Translations under genes and position numbers: made by a program
Assembly: GCA_002633005.1 (NCBI GenBank)
Contig: NMRA01000082.1
Location: 286,576-350,575 of the forward strand
Direction: 5' to 3'
DNA length: 64,000 nucleotides
DNA from: Phoronis australis
Taxonomy: Eukaryota; Phoronida; Phoronidae
Part shown: piece after piece, positions 41,201 to 49,487 of the stretch
Position numbering within the stretch: the first letter of the stretch is position 1
How the letters are laid out: each line of letters starts with the position of its first letter
Notes under the pieces: generated by a model
The model's database searches: none
Seen by the model: the letters and a program-made list of their open reading frames with translations, nothing else
What the model was told of the DNA's origin: nothing

Positions 41201-44200
41201 ACAGCCCTCATCAATGTTATAAGCAGGGGCCACAGCTTCTATCACGATTACTTCGATGACGACAGCGTCACCTACTGTTTACTTCAGTGTCCGGTTAACT
41301 ACCAAACCAGCATGAAAGATTCATCTAATTTCACAATTTTCATCAACACTCTTCTCACACCAGAGTTAAGCTAGTATGAAAGGGCCTAAAGAGACAGTTC
41401 ACTGTTTGTACTCTTAAAAAATAAATAGGTACACTTGGCACGCACACATTATAGTACTATTAGAATTCTTATGTCAGTGATCTAGGAACCAGTATTATAT
41501 TGGTTCCTAGCTGTGATCTACCGGGAAGTACCCCTAAACATTAGGAGACATTTGAACAACGAAGTGCCCCATACAAAAGTAAGAGCATAATCGCGTGTGG
41601 TGCAGTTAAAGTGTCCTTACCTCGTACTTTATGCCAAAAAAACAAGTTTTGGTTTAGGCTACATAAATACCATTACAAACTGGATCTCAAATCAAATTGG
41701 AGGTGATTTCAGAGCTTCAGAAGAACGGACAATTTGTTATTTCAGTAGAGCCTGGTATGAAGAGCGACAGTCCCTTTTGAGACCAGAGATATATCACTTT
41801 CAAACTGAGTAAGGAACAAAATGTAACAGTAAGTATCCTATATTTTTGGAAGAGATCATGGGTTTAATCAATGCTGCAATAAGTTAGAAAGTGGGAGTAA
41901 ATAATTTAAATAAGAAACTCACCAAAATTTTGAACTCATTTAGGGGACGATGAGACATTATTAAAACGAGAACAAATTTCAAAGTGCACCCACACTCATG
42001 TAATCAAAAATAACAATTTTTTTTCAGTATGCTGACCAGGAACCCATACTTTTACTTGAACGAGTCCTACGGTAACTGGGGACAAAGTGATCAAGATTTT
42101 CTAAAGCTTATTTGATCTCTGCTTAACTTTACATACAGACTAAAAGCATAGATGAAAAAAAAATAACATTACAATCTGGACCGCGACATCCACACTGTGT
42201 CTGATTCCTTTCATCCAACCATCAACGTCAATCTTATCTCATCCGAGAAGAAATTGGCCAGTTTGTTGCCATGGACACCATACCACAGGAAATCTGATAA
42301 GCGCAAGTCAATAACAGGTAAATACATCGAGTGGCGATCCTGCGGTCACTTTTCAACTTCAAGAGTGCTATTATCCTCGGGCTAATCAAGATATCGATAA
42401 TCCACCTTCACCGCAATCCATTAATTAATCGTGGAGTGGTTAGAGATCTTCATGATTCAAAGTTTAACTTCCTGTAATCCACGTTTACCCCTTGAAAGTC
42501 ATGATGGAACAAATTAAACAACCACGCTAACGACTAGAGATTACTGCTCAGGGGCTAATACCAAGTGGAAGTTTCCCACAGGACAAGAATGTCTTAACAA
42601 CCACTAATTAGATGATAAACTTGAGTCTTCATATACTTGCAAGCTGTTTTAAACATAGTTCCTAATGAGATGCCCAATCAACAGTGTCAATCAAGTTGTT
42701 ATTCAGTAGCATTGACTGGCTAATTCAGTTAGTGCATTAGCGCTGTGTCACACTCACTGTAAGTAATTTGATTGAAGAATATTGCACAAGTCAGACAGCA
42801 AGTATTCAAAGCTGGTAGATCAGTGAACAGGTCATAACCATCAGAGAGATATAATCAATAATGGACTTGTTGCAACTTCTTCTCTAATGACGATCTTCCA
42901 CACAGGCCGTAATTAATCAACTATACAGCCAACCACACCAATTGCAGAAATATTTGATTTCGTTTGATGATTGAGAACCGCTTGGTCCTAGTGTTACAAG
43001 AAGTTGTCAATATCCTTCATTTCCAGGGACTTCCAACTAACACAGTGTTCTCCACAATAGTAAATTCAAACTCTACTTGAGTTTAAAAATTCACGTATGT
43101 GTGTTCAAAAGTCCATGTCTGTACTGTGAGGAGTTAGTACCTTAAGACTTGGAATAAATTCATCAAACTGGTATCAAAAGTCCAAAACATTCTAACGAGT
43201 TTAAGAAATGACTAATCTCCCAATACTTCAAACTCGTTGCACAGGTTTTGAAACACAATGCACGTGAGTCAAACTCAACATGACAAAATTTAAACTCAGC
43301 TAGTGACAAGTCAAAACAGGTTGCGGAGAACACTGATCACAGAGGAGCAGCTTACGGTGCCTCAAGTCACGAAGTATCACAAACTGGATATTCCTTCACT
43401 AGGAAATTTATCACCCACAACTTCAGTAGACAATGATCTTCTGTGGGAGAAAAAGTTGGAATCACGAAGCATCCAAAGAATAATTCAATTGAAGTAATGC
43501 ATTTCAGTGCGCACGACAACATAAAGTATCCGCAGATTGTCATGAATCATTGAATGGGTTGACACCACAGCTAATCATGAATGAGACAAACGTGTAGCGA
43601 GAAATGGTATAACTATTTCCTCAGTTCAAGCTTATTCACAGTATCCACTGCAGGTGAAGCTTGAGGGAGTTACTCTCATCCGGTCCTGCAGCAGTAACTC
43701 GCAGGGAATCGCTGGACAACCGAACAGTAGCTCAGCATTTGTTGTACTAAATACATCTACTGATGGCTTTCAAAATATGTACTCAGCACTACAGGGCTTT
43801 CGCTGGCACACAGGACACTTCTGCACCGAGACAATAGTGCCTCAGTGACTGAAGAGCTTGCAATAAAAATTCTATTTAACAACCGATTGAAAACCAAGTT
43901 GCAAAAGCAAACAGACAACATAATGATCAATCGATTGGAAACCAAGCCAGGGACAACAGAAGATGGTCTAGTCTCTATCGACATTAGTTGACATAACAGT
44001 TAGAAGGTTGTTAACAGTATTGTAATTGCTCCTGGGGGGGTAATTCAGTCTCTTAAGCACACAAACCTGATGGGTCACTCCTCTCACTGCAACGTTGCCA
44101 TCGTAACAATACTTTGGGGGTTGGACAGTGGGAACCAAGTTCAAATCGCCACTCAACTTGGCAGTAAATAAGAAAATTCAACAGCAGAGCGTCAAACATT

Positions 44201-46574
44201 TGAAGCAGTGTGAAAGGTTACCTTCGGTATCCTCAGAGTTATCAGCAGGTGTCGCTGTCAATAACAGCAAGTGCTATATTAACTGATATTTGCATTTTTG
44301 CCAATTTCTTAGTTTTAGCATTGTAACTCAAATGCAAAGATGCACTGACTAAGCCTTCATTGCATTGATTACATTATAGAATAAAAGATAGTGACCGATA
44401 CATTTGCATGTGAAAAGGCAGGACAAGTGCTTCACACACGTGTTGCATTGTGGGTAAACATCTCCTGTGCAATAATTTCAGGACGAGCCTAACCAGACCT
44501 CATCCAGAGCATTCAGGTGTCTGAGTTCCTTTTGACTGTTCAATACGCAATCAAACAACACAGTTCTACTTGTCAACTACTTTCAGTTGCCTAGCTTGGG
44601 TTTTTGTGTTTTGTCAGGTAATAGGAGACCATACCATTTACTACATGTAAGCAAATGCTAAAATGTAGAGTTCATTTACCCCAGGTTGCTATAGTGACTC
44701 GGTCAACAACCTGTCTCGTGAGATGGGCAGGAGGATTGTCACGACTTTCTGTTCTTGGCAAGAGAACTGCCTCTGGCTAGAACAGGATGTATGGTAACAG
44801 TGACAACACTGGTGTCAAAGGGAGATTTTCTGAATAACTCTTAGTTCATAACAGTTCTATCAACACACCGCAGGTGTTGTCAGCATATAACTTTAATGGA
44901 CACTCTCTGAAACTTGTCAGCCTATTTCCCAGACTGACCATGTCTCAGAAATAAAATGAAACTAGGCTTAGCAATCCAATGATCAGATCTGGTTTCATTT
45001 CGACAACCTTAGAAATAACTACGAAAAAGCTCACTTTTTGCAACATGGTTAAAGCAATTTAGACTACAATTTTAAAGCTCTATTACATCGAAATCTTAGC
45101 ACTGATTTCATTTTTTTTAAATGCCATACTGACTAATTGATTCAATTGCTTAATTACGCTGAGTTTTTTGTTTTCTTTTTCGTTATTCCTTTAATTCCGT
45201 ATGTTTTCCTTTTGTTCTCGTTATTTTCTTTGTTATTGCTCAGTATTATATTTTTACTTAATACACAATTTGTCACTGTGCACATATAAACCTAGATAAA
45301 ATGATTTTGTTTTCTGGGCTAATTCATGGCACTGTTGTTGTAATGCCCTACATTTGTGCTATTTTAAAAAGAACAGGTCACGGTAAAAGATCACAAACAC
45401 AGAGGATGCAAACTTACGGTTATGTGTGCATGGTAAAAATTCTCCAGCTTGGGGTAGTCTCTAAAATTTGGGATAGCGAAATTTACATAGAAATTGAATT
45501 TTATTGATTCTGAACATTGCGACATTTGTGATCTTGGCATTCCGTGATATTCTTCTATTTTGGACACTGTGTTTTTATTAACAGACTGCGAAAATAGATT
45601 TGGTAGTTCATAAAAATGTCAAAATTAGCTGACAGCCTGCCACGGAAGGCAAGTTTTCATGTGTCTCAATAGTGTGCATGGAGATGAATGCTTGTCGTTC
45701 ATTGTAATTCTAGAATTTGGCACAGCCTTTAGTGCCTAATTCCTTCAATTTGGTATAAGCTCTAGCCTTGAACAAAACAAAAAATTCACTATGTCCCTCA
45801 CTGCATAATTTGTACCGTATTATAAGACATGAAGGAGGCTACAAGGAGAACAAGCAGACCTTGAAAAGGGGTTGACATAATTTTGGCAATTATTTTGGTT
45901 TGAAATTGGTGAGTGTTTACTATATTTTTAACATGGTTATAAAAATTTGCTAAAGAAAAGTGACAATGTTGATATAGGTTCAATACACATGAGCATTTTA
46001 AAATGTTTGGGACGGAACGTTTTAAACTAAAACGTTTTAAATTCGCCATGTGAATGCAAAGCATTCTTAACTGGAACATTTCAATACATCTACCCAAGCT
46101 GAAAAAGAACGAGAACTTACACACCAGCAGAACGATGTCTCATGGCAGAAATATTCAAGGCAGCTGCCGCTCAACTTTGTTCATACATTTTAGCAGAGTA
46201 TCAATTTTGTCATGTGAACAGAACGCATTTTTAAAGATAAAACGTTTTAGCTTCAACGATTTAATTTTATGGTACTGTGACTCAAACTATAAAATTTGAA
46301 CTTAAACTTCAAAATTAAATGGAATTGAACAGATTAAGATTAAACTGGATATATATGACCAACTTTCAACACTTTCGGACAGAAATAATTCCCAACACTG
46401 CTCTTTTTTATTTAACAAGCCCGGGCATCCATCATTATCATGAGTGCCCAGTTTTTCAAAATTTTGTCTAATGGTAGCTATGATACAGAACACAGAAAAT
46501 TGTTAATTTGGTGCTCCTTATGCAATGATAATAATTTGTAAAACTTCTATTCAGACTTACCCTCTGTTCTCCAT
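11052..46574 (-). CDS. AGTPBP1: Cytosolic carboxypeptidase 1 (CCP1/Nna1), complete 25-exon gene
   Basis: M14-family zinc carboxypeptidase that shortens polyglutamate side chains and trims C-terminal glutamates of tubulin and other proteins in the cytosol. I joined 25 coding exons; every junction is GT-AG and every phase matches, giving 4,026 nt (1,341 aa). Human CCP1 is about 1,226 aa; removing two extra in-frame exons gives 1,223. Domain order: armadillo-like N-terminal half (about 1-370), acidic/disordered middle with [14 protein letters not shown], the CCP-specific pre-catalytic beta domain (about 770-982), the catalytic domain (about 983-1287), and an acidic tail. Zinc ligands HPGE (His1046, Glu1049) and His1143 in CDYHGHS, and the catalytic Glu1230 in [10 protein letters not shown], are all present, as are NPDGVINGN and [14 protein letters not shown]. 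The enzyme should be active. Orthology to CCP1 rather than CCP4 (AGBL1) rests on overall similarity and is likely, not proven. Confidence 0.93.
12057..12190 (-). CDS. AGTPBP1: CCP1 exon 24
   Basis: Encodes [20 protein letters not shown], matching TRELEEMGAKFCVGLLRL, the last helix of the M14 domain. Confidence 0.95.
13089..13265 (-). CDS. AGTPBP1: CCP1 exon 23 (catalytic Glu)
   Basis: 59 codons with [20 protein letters not shown] and [10 protein letters not shown]; the Glu of TMES is the predicted general base. Phase 0 at both ends. Confidence 0.96.
13900..14037 (-). CDS. AGTPBP1: CCP1 exon 22 (third zinc ligand)
   Basis: 46 codons, [20 protein letters not shown], carrying the third zinc ligand His. 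Phase 0 at both ends. Confidence 0.96.
14922..15178 (+). repeat. Dispersed repeat R2, copy A
   Basis: 257 bp aligned with 39347-39604 over its full length, including ACAGTACAAGCCAAA, AGTCAGAGTAGTCTCCCCTG and GAGAATGAAGGGGAA. Intronic in CCP1. Confidence 0.85.
15199..15328 (-). CDS. AGTPBP1: CCP1 exon 21
   Basis: Encodes [14 protein letters not shown] and [15 protein letters not shown], the NHR...DLNRxW motif shared by all CCPs. Its donor is 20 nt from the end of repeat R2 copy A. Confidence 0.96.
15877..16057 (-). CDS. AGTPBP1: CCP1 exon 20 (zinc site HPGE)
   Basis: Encodes [15 protein letters not shown] with the HxxE zinc ligands, and [14 protein letters not shown] of the substrate pocket. 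Confidence 0.96.
17105..17258 (-). CDS. AGTPBP1: CCP1 exon 19
   Basis: Encodes [20 protein letters not shown], matching [20 protein letters not shown]. Phase 0 start, phase 1 end. Confidence 0.95.
17905..18380. repeat. 22-23-bp degenerate minisatellite, about 20 copies
   Basis: Consensus near GATGATATGGGATGACATCACT. It fills the intron up to the donor of CCP1 exon 18 (18389), so transcripts carry the complement right after the 5' splice site. Confidence 0.85.
18390..18622 (-). CDS. AGTPBP1: CCP1 exon 18
   Basis: Encodes [30 protein letters not shown] and [17 protein letters not shown], the boundary between the pre-catalytic and M14 domains. Confidence 0.95.
18765..18840 (+). mobile_element. 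tRNA-derived SINE head (or tRNA-like pseudogene)
   Basis: TGGCTCAGTGGCTAGAGC resembles a Pol III A box and GGTTCGAGTGCC a B box about 35 nt later. A 5-bp anticodon-like stem (TCTGC/GCAGA) with a 7-nt loop lies between. The loop has C where tRNAs have U33 and I see no good acceptor stem, so a functional tRNA is unlikely. The body and tail of the SINE could not be delimited. Confidence 0.6.
19351..19507 (-). CDS. AGTPBP1: CCP1 exon 17
   Basis: Encodes [20 protein letters not shown] and [17 protein letters not shown], pre-catalytic domain. Confidence 0.95.
20005..20083 (-). CDS. AGTPBP1: CCP1 exon 16
   Basis: Encodes [17 protein letters not shown], matching LKFNSKFESGNLRKVIQ, the signature of the CCP pre-catalytic domain. 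Confidence 0.95.
20723..20887. repeat. 55-bp tandem triplication containing a splice donor
   Basis: Copies 20723-20777, 20778-20832 and 20833-20887. Copies 2 and 3 are identical except at the very edge, copy 1 has two substitutions. Each holds TTGAG|GTATG on the - strand. The last 18 bp of the third copy are coding sequence of CCP1 exon 15. Confidence 0.95.
20870..21016 (-). CDS. AGTPBP1: CCP1 exon 15 (donor lies in a triplicated repeat)
   Basis: Encodes [18 protein letters not shown] and SVYDLD. The donor TTGAG|GTATGC at 20869 fits the phase of the next exon (AG|A). The same donor context is repeated 55 and 110 bp downstream. Confidence 0.9.
21665..22365 (-). CDS. AGTPBP1: CCP1 exon 14 (large disordered exon)
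   Basis: 701 nt. Mostly low-complexity Ser/Lys-rich sequence, ending in the conserved [16 protein letters not shown] and DRKFGVQR that open the pre-catalytic domain (vertebrate VAYPDYFGHIPPPFKE, ERPYGVQR). The reading frame is open back to the acceptor at 22365. Confidence 0.92.
23080..23285. repeat. Degenerate GACT/GATT array
   Basis: Repeated GACTGACTGATGATTGACT-type units in the intron between CCP1 exons 13 and 14. Reading frames rich in Ser/Gln on the - strand are products of this periodicity. Confidence 0.85.
23371..23472 (-). CDS. AGTPBP1: CCP1 exon 13
   Basis: 34 codons, [18 protein letters not shown], matching the GRTIEDLKMYEHLFPE motif of vertebrates. Phase 0 at both ends. Confidence 0.92.
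23584..23660 (+). pseudogene. LINE-like reverse transcriptase tail fragment (weak)
   Basis: Encodes [17 protein letters not shown], resembling the YKxLHGxxPxYLxxL block near the C-terminus of CR1/Jockey/RTE-like LINE proteins. It is short, isolated and intronic. Confidence 0.3.
24438..24737 (-). CDS. AGTPBP1: CCP1 exon 12, 300-nt in-frame exon (possible cassette)
   Basis: Acceptor CTTATTTAG, donor GGACA|GTGAGT; exactly 100 codons, phase 0 on both sides, no stops. Ser/Thr-rich ([16 protein letters not shown]) followed by a more hydrophobic end ([15 protein letters not shown]). Not conserved in vertebrate CCP1 as far as I recall, so the call rests on splice sites, phase and open frame. Confidence 0.6.
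25928..25981 (-). CDS. AGTPBP1: CCP1 exon 11, 54-nt in-frame exon (possible cassette)
   Basis: CTACAG|ATG...CTT|GTGAGT encodes [18 protein letters not shown]. Both boundaries are phase 0, so inclusion or skipping keeps frame. No counterpart known to me in vertebrate CCP1. The ATG directly after the acceptor could also make it an alternative start exon. Confidence 0.6.
26090..26480. repeat. Three diverged tandem units of about 130 bp
   Basis: Blocks like TGGACTGGGATCCTAAAGCTATAGAAA, ...TTGGATACCAATGTTACAG and ...TTGAGACCCAATGCTAAAGAA recur in order with TGCATTTTTGCAT-like blocks after each. Intronic. A further 45-bp duplication follows at 26475-26565. Confidence 0.5.
26983..27098 (-). CDS. 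AGTPBP1: CCP1 exon 10 (acidic linker)
   Basis: Encodes an Asp/Ser-rich linker ([19 protein letters not shown]) equivalent to the acidic stretch after the armadillo region in vertebrate CCP1. Ends phase 0. Confidence 0.85.
27700..27878 (+). pseudogene. LINE-like protein tail fragment (weak)
   Basis: Encodes YRTHNLRNS and [12 protein letters not shown], reminiscent of the HNLRS...WNxLPxxLR end of LINE ORF2 proteins. It ends in a stop at 27878. Intronic and antisense to CCP1. No upstream RT motifs were found. Confidence 0.35.
28253..28477 (-). CDS. AGTPBP1: CCP1 exon 9
   Basis: Encodes [18 protein letters not shown] and [18 protein letters not shown]. The IMRKCFPxNRLP motif is diagnostic of CCP1. 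Confidence 0.95.
28817..28963 (-). CDS. AGTPBP1: CCP1 exon 8
   Basis: Encodes [31 protein letters not shown] and KNVTNL, matching the YVDWHRHDNRHRN block. Donor CTCA|GTAGGC. Confidence 0.93.
29533..29664 (-). CDS. AGTPBP1: CCP1 exon 7
   Basis: Encodes [18 protein letters not shown] and [14 protein letters not shown], matching VNSVSLGKNGVVELMFKI and KVALDTLAALLKS. Confidence 0.93.
29930..30046 (+). pseudogene. THAP zinc-finger fragment
   Basis: ATG followed by 38 codons: [20 protein letters not shown] and FFNFPT, then TAA. The start, CCxxGCxSN pattern and final FxxFP motif are those of the first half of a THAP domain, as in THAP proteins and P-element-type transposases. The second zinc pair (CxxH) and AVPTIF-type motif are absent. 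It sits antisense in a CCP1 intron, so a decayed transposon remnant is likelier than a gene. Confidence 0.5.
31190..31321 (-). CDS. AGTPBP1: CCP1 exon 6
   Basis: Encodes [20 protein letters not shown] to KYLASN, armadillo-like. Phase 2 start, phase 1 end. Confidence 0.93.
31795..31950 (-). repeat. G-rich minisatellite abutting a CCP1 splice donor
   Basis: About five units of 25-30 bp. On the transcribed - strand it reads GGGAGTGGTGGGCGGAGCTGAG-like units with repeated GG/GGG runs. It starts 5 nt after the exon 5 donor. Confidence 0.8.
31956..32099 (-). CDS. AGTPBP1: CCP1 exon 5
   Basis: Encodes [20 protein letters not shown] to VLAKLAPK, matching RRVSFLVTKGGSQILL...ILAKIGPK. The donor AAAG|GTAAGA is followed at once by a G-rich minisatellite. 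Confidence 0.93.
32298..32320. repeat. (AAAT)n microsatellite
   Basis: Five TAAA/AAAT units in the intron between CCP1 exons 4 and 5. Confidence 0.85.
32693..32759 (-). CDS. AGTPBP1: CCP1 exon 4
   Basis: 67 nt encoding [20 protein letters not shown] (armadillo-like helix). Acceptor TTTTCCAG, donor ACAC|GTAATT. Confidence 0.85.
33130..33415 (+). repeat. Dispersed repeat R3 copy (diverged)
   Basis: TTTTTGTCTAAAACTGGTGAGG followed by GTTTAGCATA matches TTGTCCAAAATTAGTAAG...TTTTAGCATA at 58400. Left limit uncertain. Confidence 0.4.
33645..33706 (-). CDS. AGTPBP1: CCP1 exon 3
   Basis: 62 nt encoding [20 protein letters not shown]. Acceptor TTTGTTTCAG, donor GAC|GTAAAT. Continues the SAQEKSQRD junction seen in vertebrates as SQEKTRRE. 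Confidence 0.85.
33707..39346. other. Large CCP1 intron between exons 2 and 3, unannotated part
   Basis: About 5.6 kb of AT-rich sequence. I found no exon, RNA gene or clear repeat here. Short open frames (for example near 36354-36560 and 38282-38611) have no recognisable motif or splice context. Confidence 0.5.
39347..39604 (+). repeat. Dispersed repeat R2, copy B
   Basis: Best matching partner of copy A, same orientation, in the 6-kb intron between CCP1 exons 2 and 3. No TIR, tRNA head or coding capacity seen. Confidence 0.85.
39711..39844 (-). CDS. AGTPBP1: CCP1 exon 2
   Basis: Encodes [14 protein letters not shown] through [13 protein letters not shown], matching the N-terminal LLAQLEKIN...YVTSKILHLAQSQ of vertebrate CCP1. 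Donor CAGG|GTAGGT. Confidence 0.9.
41027..41390 (+). mobile_element. MITE with imperfect terminal inverted repeats
   Basis: Left end TTCAGGCGCTTTCATGCT and right end (reverse complement) TTTAGGCCCTTTCATACT match at 15 of 18 bases. 364 bp, no coding capacity. Related copies at 3960-4157 (-) and 44130-44290 (+). Target duplication not clear. Confidence 0.65.
44130..44290 (+). mobile_element. Partial MITE copy (same family as 41027-41390)
   Basis: Shares CAGTAAATA...ATTCAACAG...AGAGCGTC and the ...TTATCAGCAGG(T/G)G block in order with 41140-41240. Termini not recognised. Confidence 0.5.
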
Positions 46575-46587
46575 AGCTTACTCCAAC
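46561..46587 (-). CDS. AGTPBP1: CCP1 exon 1 (27-nt micro-exon with start codon)
   Basis: Acceptor TATTCTTACAG, donor GG|GTAAGT. Contains an in-frame TAA and, two codons later, ATG GAG AAC AGA GG (CDS from 46574). The two leftover bases fit the next exon, giving [19 protein letters not shown]. The start is therefore fixed by the stop just before it; earlier exons can only be 5' UTR. Confidence 0.75.
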
Positions 46588-46728
46588 CTGTAAGAATAGA
46601 AATAGAGAAAGAGGAATTGAAAATAGTATGTTTGATAATAATGACTAAATGTTGTTAAACTTCCTTGCATATCAGAGGACGAAGCAAATACTTGAAGGCA
46701 TCAAAAGACAGTGACCACCCTCTCTAGC

Positions 46729-47240
46729 TGGCCTTAGGGATGGTGAAGCTCCTATGGGGCCTTCATGCGCCGGGAGCTTGGCGAATTATGCCTCGCATTA
46801 GTTAAAACATCACAAAGTCATGTTGTTATAAGTCCCTTTCGCGCTTAGTAGGCCGTCGATGTCTTTAATTTCTTCCACCTCGAACAAATACTCCTGTAGC
46901 AACGACTATCTTTCGAGCAGTCCTTCGCAAAGTTGCCCAAATTGGCATACCATGTTTAACAGTGCGAGCATTCCTGGCCCGTCCACTAAACATACGAGTG
47001 TTGAAAATGGCCAGCAACCAATTGGGGCAACTAAACGAAGGATTGCTCGGAAAAAAGTTTGATTATGGGAGTTTTGTTCGAGTTGGAAGGAATTAAAGAC
47101 ATCGACAGCCTCATAAGGTGTCCCTCTATGTGAAACAGGTACTTATAACAATATCACTTTGATGTTTTAATCAGTGTGAGGCATAATTCGTCAAACAGCT
47201 TCCGGAATAGGAAGCTTCAGCTTCACCGTCTGGACGGCCA
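46729..47240. mobile_element. Non-autonomous DNA element with long (about 165 bp) inverted repeats
   Basis: Begins TGGCC and ends GGCCA. Inverted blocks in matching order: GGTGAAGCT, GAATTATGCCTC, TTAAAACATCA, TTGTTATAAGT, GTCGATGTCTTTAATT and ACTCGAACAAA. A 190-bp centre carries no transposase. It lies 142 bp upstream of the CCP1 start exon. A diverged relative is at 61850-62030. No clear target duplication. Confidence 0.75.
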
Positions 47241-48012
47241 CTCGAGACAGTGGTTCAGTACTGTAGTCATACGGATGCTTCAATTCTGTAGGTAAATGTC
47301 GATGTCAGTCTCAGCTGTGGCGTCTCTATGTTGTGATGTCCTTTTCGTTACAATGTTGGTCTTGGCCTGGTGCGACATCTGACGCCAGAAGTGCCCAGCA
47401 GAGGTCACCCTGTCATCACGTGACCAGTCATCTCTCAAGACCACGTGACAAGATCGGAGTTTGCGGCCGTCCTGTGCGGACGTGATGTCTTTACTCTTTC
47501 ACCGTGTTCAATAGGCCGAACCTGTTTGACTGTAGCAGTAGCTGCAGCCCAGTAATACAACAATACTGATGTCGGTGGTGAACGAATTAAAGCAGTACTT
47601 GCTGAAAAAATTGCCCCTTCAACTTTGTGAACACCAGGGAAGAGATAGTGGTCGACCCTACTCCGACTGTGTACTTGAAAATTGACCAATCAATGAATGG
47701 GATTGCATAGACCATGACCATGGTGTAAACTTACAATCTTGTTCTATAATCACCCTGATAATGATGCCGTATGGCCACCCACGTGAACCTGGTACAAGTT
47801 AACTGGCAGACAGACGCTGTGCGTGTTTTCAGTTGCAACTCAGTCAGTCAGTGCCAAGTCAGAAATCGAGTGAACGGTCACAGGCACGGCATAGCGCAGC
47901 ATGCAGTCAGCAGGGTGAGTGTTCACGCGAGTCGTTGTTCACAGAGCCACATTCAGATATCTTACTCGGATGTTCTAACATAAAAAATGTCATTTTACAG
48001 CTTTTCTCTTAC

Positions 48013-48150
48013 CTTCCAGTCACATTGGCGCGTAAATTAACTCCACTGACCGAGGAAAATTAAAAGCTACTAGTACTCCAGTTTGAACGACATAAACGGA
48101 AGTTACCCTTGTTACCGCCACTAGATGTCACCCCTTACATTACCGGACCA
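48013..48150 (-). other. AGTPBP1: Candidate CCP1 5' UTR exon
   Basis: GGAAG|GTAAGAG at 48012 on the - strand is a strong donor and would splice to the acceptor at 46587. An ETS-like CGGAAGT (48097-48103, + strand reading) lies just upstream. The 5' limit is unknown. Only the donor is visible; inference. Confidence 0.3.
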
Positions 48151-48204
48151 GTGGGTGTGTCTCGATTTGCCAGCCTGCTCAGGTCCAAGGGATTGCGTTC
48201 TTCA

Positions 48205-48323
48205 GTATGAGACCAAAGGCGTCCTCAGCTTCTGATCGTCCCCAATACACTACATATTATAGTAGTATTATATGTAGTGTATTGGGGACGATCAGAAGCT
48301 GAGGACGCCTGTGTATGAGACCA
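48205..48323. mobile_element. Palindromic (foldback) insertion with 11-bp direct repeats
   Basis: Arms 48217-48257 and 48270-48310 are perfect reverse complements over 41 bp, with a 12-nt centre that is itself mostly paired. Flanking direct repeats GTATGAGACCA at 48205-48215 and 48313-48323 look like a target-site duplication. Mutator-type elements make 9-11-bp duplications. Confidence 0.8.
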
Positions 48324-49424
48324 CAATTGAAACGTGTTTGATGAAACTTTTCAGTCTTTCAGTTTTTTTTTGTAAAACACCAGTGATATATCTTTTGATG
48401 AAATTTTAGTTCTAAAACTGGCCATAACTTCAAAGACTCAAGATTTTCTAAGTAACTTAATATAATATCCCAAGTAATTCAAAGGACTGTTCCAAATTTT
48501 GAAAATTTTATTGCCAATACATTTGTAAAATATCACATGGAATTTAAGGCAATTGCCAACAAGTAGTTTTTCTAATTTTTCAACGCTGAAGGGCTTCTAG
48601 TGTTGTTGTAAGCGCAATTTTTCAAAACATTTTACGGCTATGGGACAGGAACTGACCATGGGGAAGCGCAGCATTGATCTAAGCACGATTTGCTAGTATA
48701 AAACTGAAATGTAGGTCTCACATTTGCCATAATAGTCAGTTCTGTTGTGCCGCTCTGTTATCGATAAGAGTAATGAGTTATATGGAAAGCATGACCATAT
48801 CACGTGAATTTGTGACGGGCAAAAAACGTCGCCAGAACTTGCCTTTACCCCACACCGGCGTGGTGTGCATGTAGAGCCATGCTATGTCCAAGTCCTAAAT
48901 CCTTACAGGTGAAGCAGGAATATCCAAGCAGTCGCGTGGAGTCGGATACAACAATCGATTGACACACAGGGCGCTTTAGATTACTCTGTGACAGCAATGC
49001 GAACAAGAAACTGTTTGGGTCTGCCAGTGGTTATTGTTTTAAAAAAAGCAGTCGAAACCAACAAAGAAAACAGATGGGAGGCTATAATACATATATTTTA
49101 CTAAGATGGTACTAGTGTACATATATATAATACAGAAACTGACAGTGCACGACATTTCACAGTGACTTCAGATCTACACACAAATAGAAATTGTACAAAA
49201 ATATTCTCTTGATTTCTAAACATTGCACCAGTTATCACTAAATCAAGATACCACAGCGCTACCTCCAGGACAAAGCAAAAACTACATGATGTCCCACAGG
49301 TGTCGCCTTAATAAAGCTTCTGTTTATGTTCGGTAATTTCTCCCATGATTCCCTGTTGGAACTGTCATGCACTGATTAAACTGCTCACGAAAATGTCATA
49401 GATGTAAGGTCATTAATTTACAAT

Positions 49425-49487
49425 AGCTGGTCATTAAATTATCAAATTGTGTCAACAGCTGGTCATTAAATTATCAAATTGTGTCAG
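49425..49487. repeat. 32-bp direct duplication
   Basis: AGCTGGTCATTAAATTATCA plus 12 further bases, repeated once with no spacer and almost no change. Confidence 0.9.

Larger units (their letters stand above)
39845..46560. other. First CCP1 coding intron
   Basis: 6.7 kb between exon 2 and the start micro-exon. It holds MITE copies at 41027-41390 and 44130-44290, a 29-nt hairpin (41482-41510, 10-bp arms CTAGGAACCA), and diverged R3-like sequence near 45880-45935 and 46300-46480. No coding exon recognised. Confidence 0.55.
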
